Shown: positions 60,041-64,000 of the stretch, in pieces | Layout of the letters: each line of letters opens with the position of its first letter | Numbering within the stretch: position 1 is the first letter of the stretch | Source of the DNA: Paramecium octaurelia | Lineage: Eukaryota; Ciliophora; Oligohymenophorea; Peniculida; Parameciidae | Length of the DNA stretch: 64,000 nt | Direction: 5' to 3' | NCBI GenBank assembly: GCA_905182995.1 | Contig: CAJJDP010000023.1 | Coordinates: 618,789-682,788, forward strand | The notes under the pieces: generated by a model | Database searches by the model: none | Told to the model about the DNA's origin: nothing | Seen by the model: the letters and a program-made list of their open reading frames with translations, nothing else | Made by a program: the position numbers and the translations under genes

Positions 60041-62991
60041 TCATTTTAGGCCCTGTTTATCATCTTATTGTGCGCGCTTTGTTTCTTTTTATCTAGTGAT
60101 GTTCTGCTACACCTAACTAGCAAACAAAGATAGTAATTCAAATATATATTGTCAAAAATGTGCTATTTTTTCCTATCAGAATAACGTCTGGATAATTAAA
60201 AATGCATGTTAATTAAGCAATAATGTTGCACTACTATGCACAACAAATGTAGTTCAGCTTCTACAAGAGGAGATCATAGAATTTCTTCTTGTAATTAATG
60301 TTGGCACCCATTGACTGCTTAACCCATCCTAATTAATATCAAAAACTACTCGAGTCTTTTAAAAACTGTTATCTTTTATAAATCCCATCCATGATTAGTA
60401 ATAAACAACAGCCTGCAGACAGCAGAGAAAACAACTACGTGCTTTGTAAATCTTGTAAAGCTGTACGTCTAGTGGTGTATATAAATTAATTTGCCACTGT
60501 TTAACACTAATATAGAGAAGCATTTCTGCAAATCCAAGCATATATTTTCCTAATAATAGTGTTTTCTGCATAGGTTTTCAAACCCCCCAAAATTTGATTG
60601 ATTATCAACCTCATCTGTTTCATGATGTTGTTCCCATAATGAGGCAATGTCTATTTTTATTTGGATACTGACAACTTGGGTGGCGATTAAAAGATATATA
60701 CAACTTAGAGACTTGCCTTAATACAAGATATAACAATAATAATAATAATTTGATGATGATCGGCTTTTTCATGTTCGAGGTCAAACACCTTCACATCAAG
60801 ATGAGAAAACTAATTCCAGAGGAAATAATTGTAAAGTTATGTAGTTTGATCCCACATAATGCAATTTTTAGCTATCTCTTAATGTAGCCATCTTCTTTTA
60901 GATCATATTCCAGCCATCCTATTATCCCATCAATTAGTCTTTTGGGAAAGCTTTATTTAGTCCCATTACCCTCCGAAAGGAGTTTCTTTTAATGAACTGC
61001 CCCTACTTAATCATAGACTTATTTTATTTCCAAAAAAAAAAAATAGCAAGATTATTGTATCTAATATGGGGTAGTATATAGAAAGTCCACAGTTTAGTTA
61101 AGCTTCTGAAGGGAATCATTTTTTCACAATTCTTAGCTATTATGGTTTCTAAGTGACTAACTTTTTAGCTCTTTCAATTTAATGATTCAAGTTCCCTTTT
61201 ACAGATAACCATATTTCCAGGATAAAGAGGAAGTTATTAAGACCTTTACTAATATAAGTACTGAAGAAAAAATCAATTAGTCTATTCATACTATTAAACT
61301 AATAATCTATTTTATTATTTTAGAAGTAATATTGACTGTTAAGCGACTTCTATAGCTTATTTAATTTAAGAAAAAAAAATTAATTGAGCTTGATAAAATC
61401 AATAAATTTAATGATACTTTTTGATTTATTAAAACAGGGAGTGTTCATATAAATAGAATATCTATTATAATATTCACATATCACTTGAAGAAATATATGT
61501 GTGAGTTAAGGAATAAATTGCTGTAAAATTCAAATCCAAAATTTTTTTGAAGTCGTTATATTGGCATTCTATTTAACCTCTGGAAAATAGTTAAAAAATG
61601 GTATTTTAATTGCAATTTTTCTTATTATTATTGAAAACAGAAAATTACAGCCATAAGAATGTCAAATTAGTACGAAGTTGTTAGCATTGAATATACAAAT
61701 AATATTATGAATGGCTTCTTAATAACAGATATTAATGCAATGAAACTATTAGATTAATTTTTTATGCCAACTCATTTTTATTTCTAAATAAGTTGAATAT
61801 TTGCTTTGATGAGCACATTATTTGAGATTTTGCATAGATTAAATACAAAAATTAGCTTGAATCGAGCATAGGAGACAAGAGTAAAGAAAGCAAAGAATTT
61901 TGGGAGCGAACTTGCATACATTAATAAGATGAATCTGTTTTGAATTTGATATTTTGTTTTAAATTGTGAAATTCATGATTTGGAGGTTTGATTCTCTCTC
62001 ATATTAAACAATTTGAAGAATAATAAGTAATAATTATGTATTATGCTATCGCATTATCGATATCCCTATATATAAATTTAGTCTCTGATTTAAATAGAAG
62101 CAGTAAAATATATTTCCTAATCTCTAACAGGGTAATTTTATATTAAATATTAATCAAGTTATTTATTCAATTATATAAAAAACAACTGAAATAAATTTAT
62201 TCAATTTTTTTCCCCTTTTTTTCTAAACGTGTATTTGAAAGATAATAAAAATAAAAGTTAAATTAATTATGATTAATTTACTCTAATAATTTTACCAATA
62301 CTAGTTTTGTGTTAAATTGGATCTTGATATATTTATTGTTAGTTTTGATGCAAATAAATAATATTCTATTTACACTGCTTAATTGATAAATTATAAACTT
62401 ATATTATCTCCTATTGAATCATAGCTTTTCTCTAACTAATATTTTTTTAATTAAATTAATTTAACTTTCTGATTAGAATACATTTGAATAATGGCTTTGT
62501 ATTACTTCTAAGTTTACTAAACAAATAAAAGTGATTCAGACTTTATTTAGTTTTGTTTTTATATTCAAGTATCAAGCAGCATAAGATTAATTTGATCAAT
62601 AAAATAAAAAAAATATATGCAATTAATTATTACTGAGTAATATTAAAATTATTATTATTAAGATTGATTAAGGAATGATGGCAAATTTCAATTGATAAAC
62701 ATTGATATGTCATGTGATATAATATACAAAAATGTAAATTAGTGTAATTGTCTTTCTTATACATCCTTTAACTAATAAAATTAAATATATCTTGTTTTTG
62801 GATATAGAATTTAACCCTTCATTTAGCTTAAAACTTTCAGGCTCATGTACTTATTATTCACTTATCACTATAGAAATGTAGAAATAAATTTCATTTAAGA
62901 AATTATTAAATTTATTCAGCAAATCGAAGAAATTTTTAGCTAGTAATGATATATTGTGTTTCTATGATTTTTAATATTAATCAATCGTATT
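60041..62991. other. Long gene-poor AT-rich region
   Basis: Nearly 3 kb with no gene I can support on either strand. The first few hundred bases may be further retroelement debris (Cys-rich chance frames near 60150-60300). The rest is low-complexity A/T with TAATAA-type runs. Such length without genes is unusual compared with the rest of the window. Confidence 0.5.
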
Positions 62992-64000
62992 TCATTGTTT
63001 TAAGTGTTCAAATATCAAAATCCCTTTAGATTTGAATAATGGTTTTAAATCTTTACCTTAATAATTTTCAAAATCTCCTTTCAAAATTAAAGCATTTGAA
63101 GCTTCCAAATTTGGATTTTGACATATTCTAAGTATTGTACGATCAATCACAGCTAAAGAATAATATGAATAAATACAATTTAAAAAAATTGAGTGATATT
63201 AAAGTGGCAATTTAAACTAAGAAAGAAGGTCTTTGTAATAATTATCTTAAGGTAGAATCTCTTGCGCTGTTTTAACATTCCAAAAACGGGTTGAATTGTC
63301 ATCATTATCGGATGCTAATGTAGTAACATCAGGAGAGTAACAATTTGAATAAACTTCACTTGAATAACCATCTGATTTGGCTATTTATTATCCTGTCTTA
63401 ACATCCCATAAACGGATAGACTTATCTGAACTACCAGATGCTAATGTTGTACCATCAGGAGAGTAACAAATTGAATACACTGCTGATGAATGACCATCTA
63501 ATTTGGCTTTTTATTATCCTGTCTTAACATCCCATAAACGGATAGAGTTATCCAAACTACCAGATGCTAATGTAATACCATCAGGAGAGTAACAAATTGA
63601 ATAAACTGTTAATGAATGACCATCTAATTTGGCTTTTTATTATCCTGTCTTAACATCCCATAAACGGATGGAATTATCATTACTACCAGATGCTAATGTA
63701 GAACCTTAAGGAGAGTAACAAATTGAATTAACAATATCTGAATGACCATCTAATTTGGCTTGATATTATCCTGTCTTAACATCCCATAAACGAATAGAGT
63801 TATCTGAACAACCAGACGCTAATGTAGTACCATCAGGAGAGAAATTCATTGATCTAACTTCATAAGAATGACCATATATTGCAGAGTACTTTCTTGTCTT
63901 AATTTTCAATAAACGTATTTAACAAACTTCACTACCGAAATAAGACACACCACCACCACCAGCTGCTAATGTAGTTCCATCAGGAGAGTAACAAATTGTT
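62992..64000 (-). CDS. WD40-repeat protein, 3' end (runs off the window)
   Basis: The minus strand encodes at least seven WD40 repeats and ends at 62992 after a roughly 80-residue non-repeat tail ([18 protein letters not shown]); the 5' part lies beyond 64000. Typical units are [20 protein letters not shown] followed by [15 protein letters not shown]. The pattern of near-identical repeats is typical of the Paramecium WD40 families that often carry N-terminal NACHT/pentapeptide or Band-7-like domains; that end is not visible. WD40 propellers are protein-interaction platforms. No intron needed in the visible part. Confidence 0.85.
63240..64000 (-). repeat. 126-bp tandem repeats within the WD40 gene
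   Basis: Near-identical units with period 126 bp (42 codons) recur, with equivalent positions near 63411, 63537, 63663 and 63789. Adjacent copies differ mainly at the third position or in one to a few residues, suggesting recent duplication or gene conversion. Confidence 0.9.

Noticed and set aside
60041-60400. Cys-rich frame as a zinc-finger gene
   Set aside because: Cys and His spacing fits no finger and the frame is interrupted.
61960-62020. Possible tRNA-like B-box sequence
   Set aside because: No matching A-box or cloverleaf could be drawn around it.
1-64000. CRISPR arrays, bacterial operons, ribosome-binding sites
   Set aside because: The sequence is a ciliate nuclear genome; no direct-repeat/spacer arrays or bacterial signals were seen.

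Overview
The window reads as somatic (macronuclear) DNA of a Paramecium-type ciliate, most like the P. tetraurelia group. Well-conserved proteins (a LIS1-like WD40 protein, ribosomal protein eL37, glutamine synthetase, a plasma-membrane-type Ca2+-ATPase, adenylate kinase 7) read through only if TAA and TAG are glutamine and TGA is the sole stop. The genes carry very small GT-AG introns (20 to 32 nt), the DNA is AT-rich, and intergenic gaps are often below 100 bp. Standard-code ORFs are therefore fragments; the models below were built by hand with the ciliate code and tiny introns, and exact starts and splice sites are predictions.

Layout. 0-7 kb: importin-alpha-like protein, two small genes, an unresolved membrane-protein gene and a secreted class 3 lipase. 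7-20 kb: P4 flippase, ATG8-like protein, UTP4-like protein, H-type-lectin-like secreted protein, small helical protein, Ca2+-ATPase and a SulP/STAS transporter. 20-34 kb: cystatin-like protein, MAP10/C2-like protein, VPS9-domain protein, NAC-beta, LIS1, an EF-hand protein with polyglutamine, RSPH14-like protein, rhomboid protease, RAD9-like protein and eL37. 34-47 kb: coiled-coil genes, a divergent Na+/Ca2+-exchanger-like protein, adenylate kinase 7 with a Dpy-30 tail, a Q/N/E-rich secreted protein and glutamine synthetase. 47-57 kb: more coiled-coil genes, a 1065-residue membrane protein of unknown function and the GTPase GPN3. 57-64 kb: a papain-like protein that has lost its catalytic residues, a long gene-poor stretch with a broken LINE-like reverse transcriptase, and the 3' end of a WD40-repeat gene that leaves the window.

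Functionally it is a mixed housekeeping plus ciliary/cytoskeletal neighbourhood: RSPH14, AK7, LIS1, an EF-hand protein and many coiled coils fit a ciliated cell, and several membrane transporters sit nearby. There are no operons; neighbours are in every orientation and some divergent start codons lie only about 20 bp apart.

I found no clear new multi-gene system. The most interesting items are the papain-like pseudoenzyme with all three catalytic positions replaced, the LINE reverse-transcriptase fossil in otherwise compact DNA, an exchanger with weakened alpha repeats, an ATG8 gene that needs a one-base shift, and the large orphan membrane protein.
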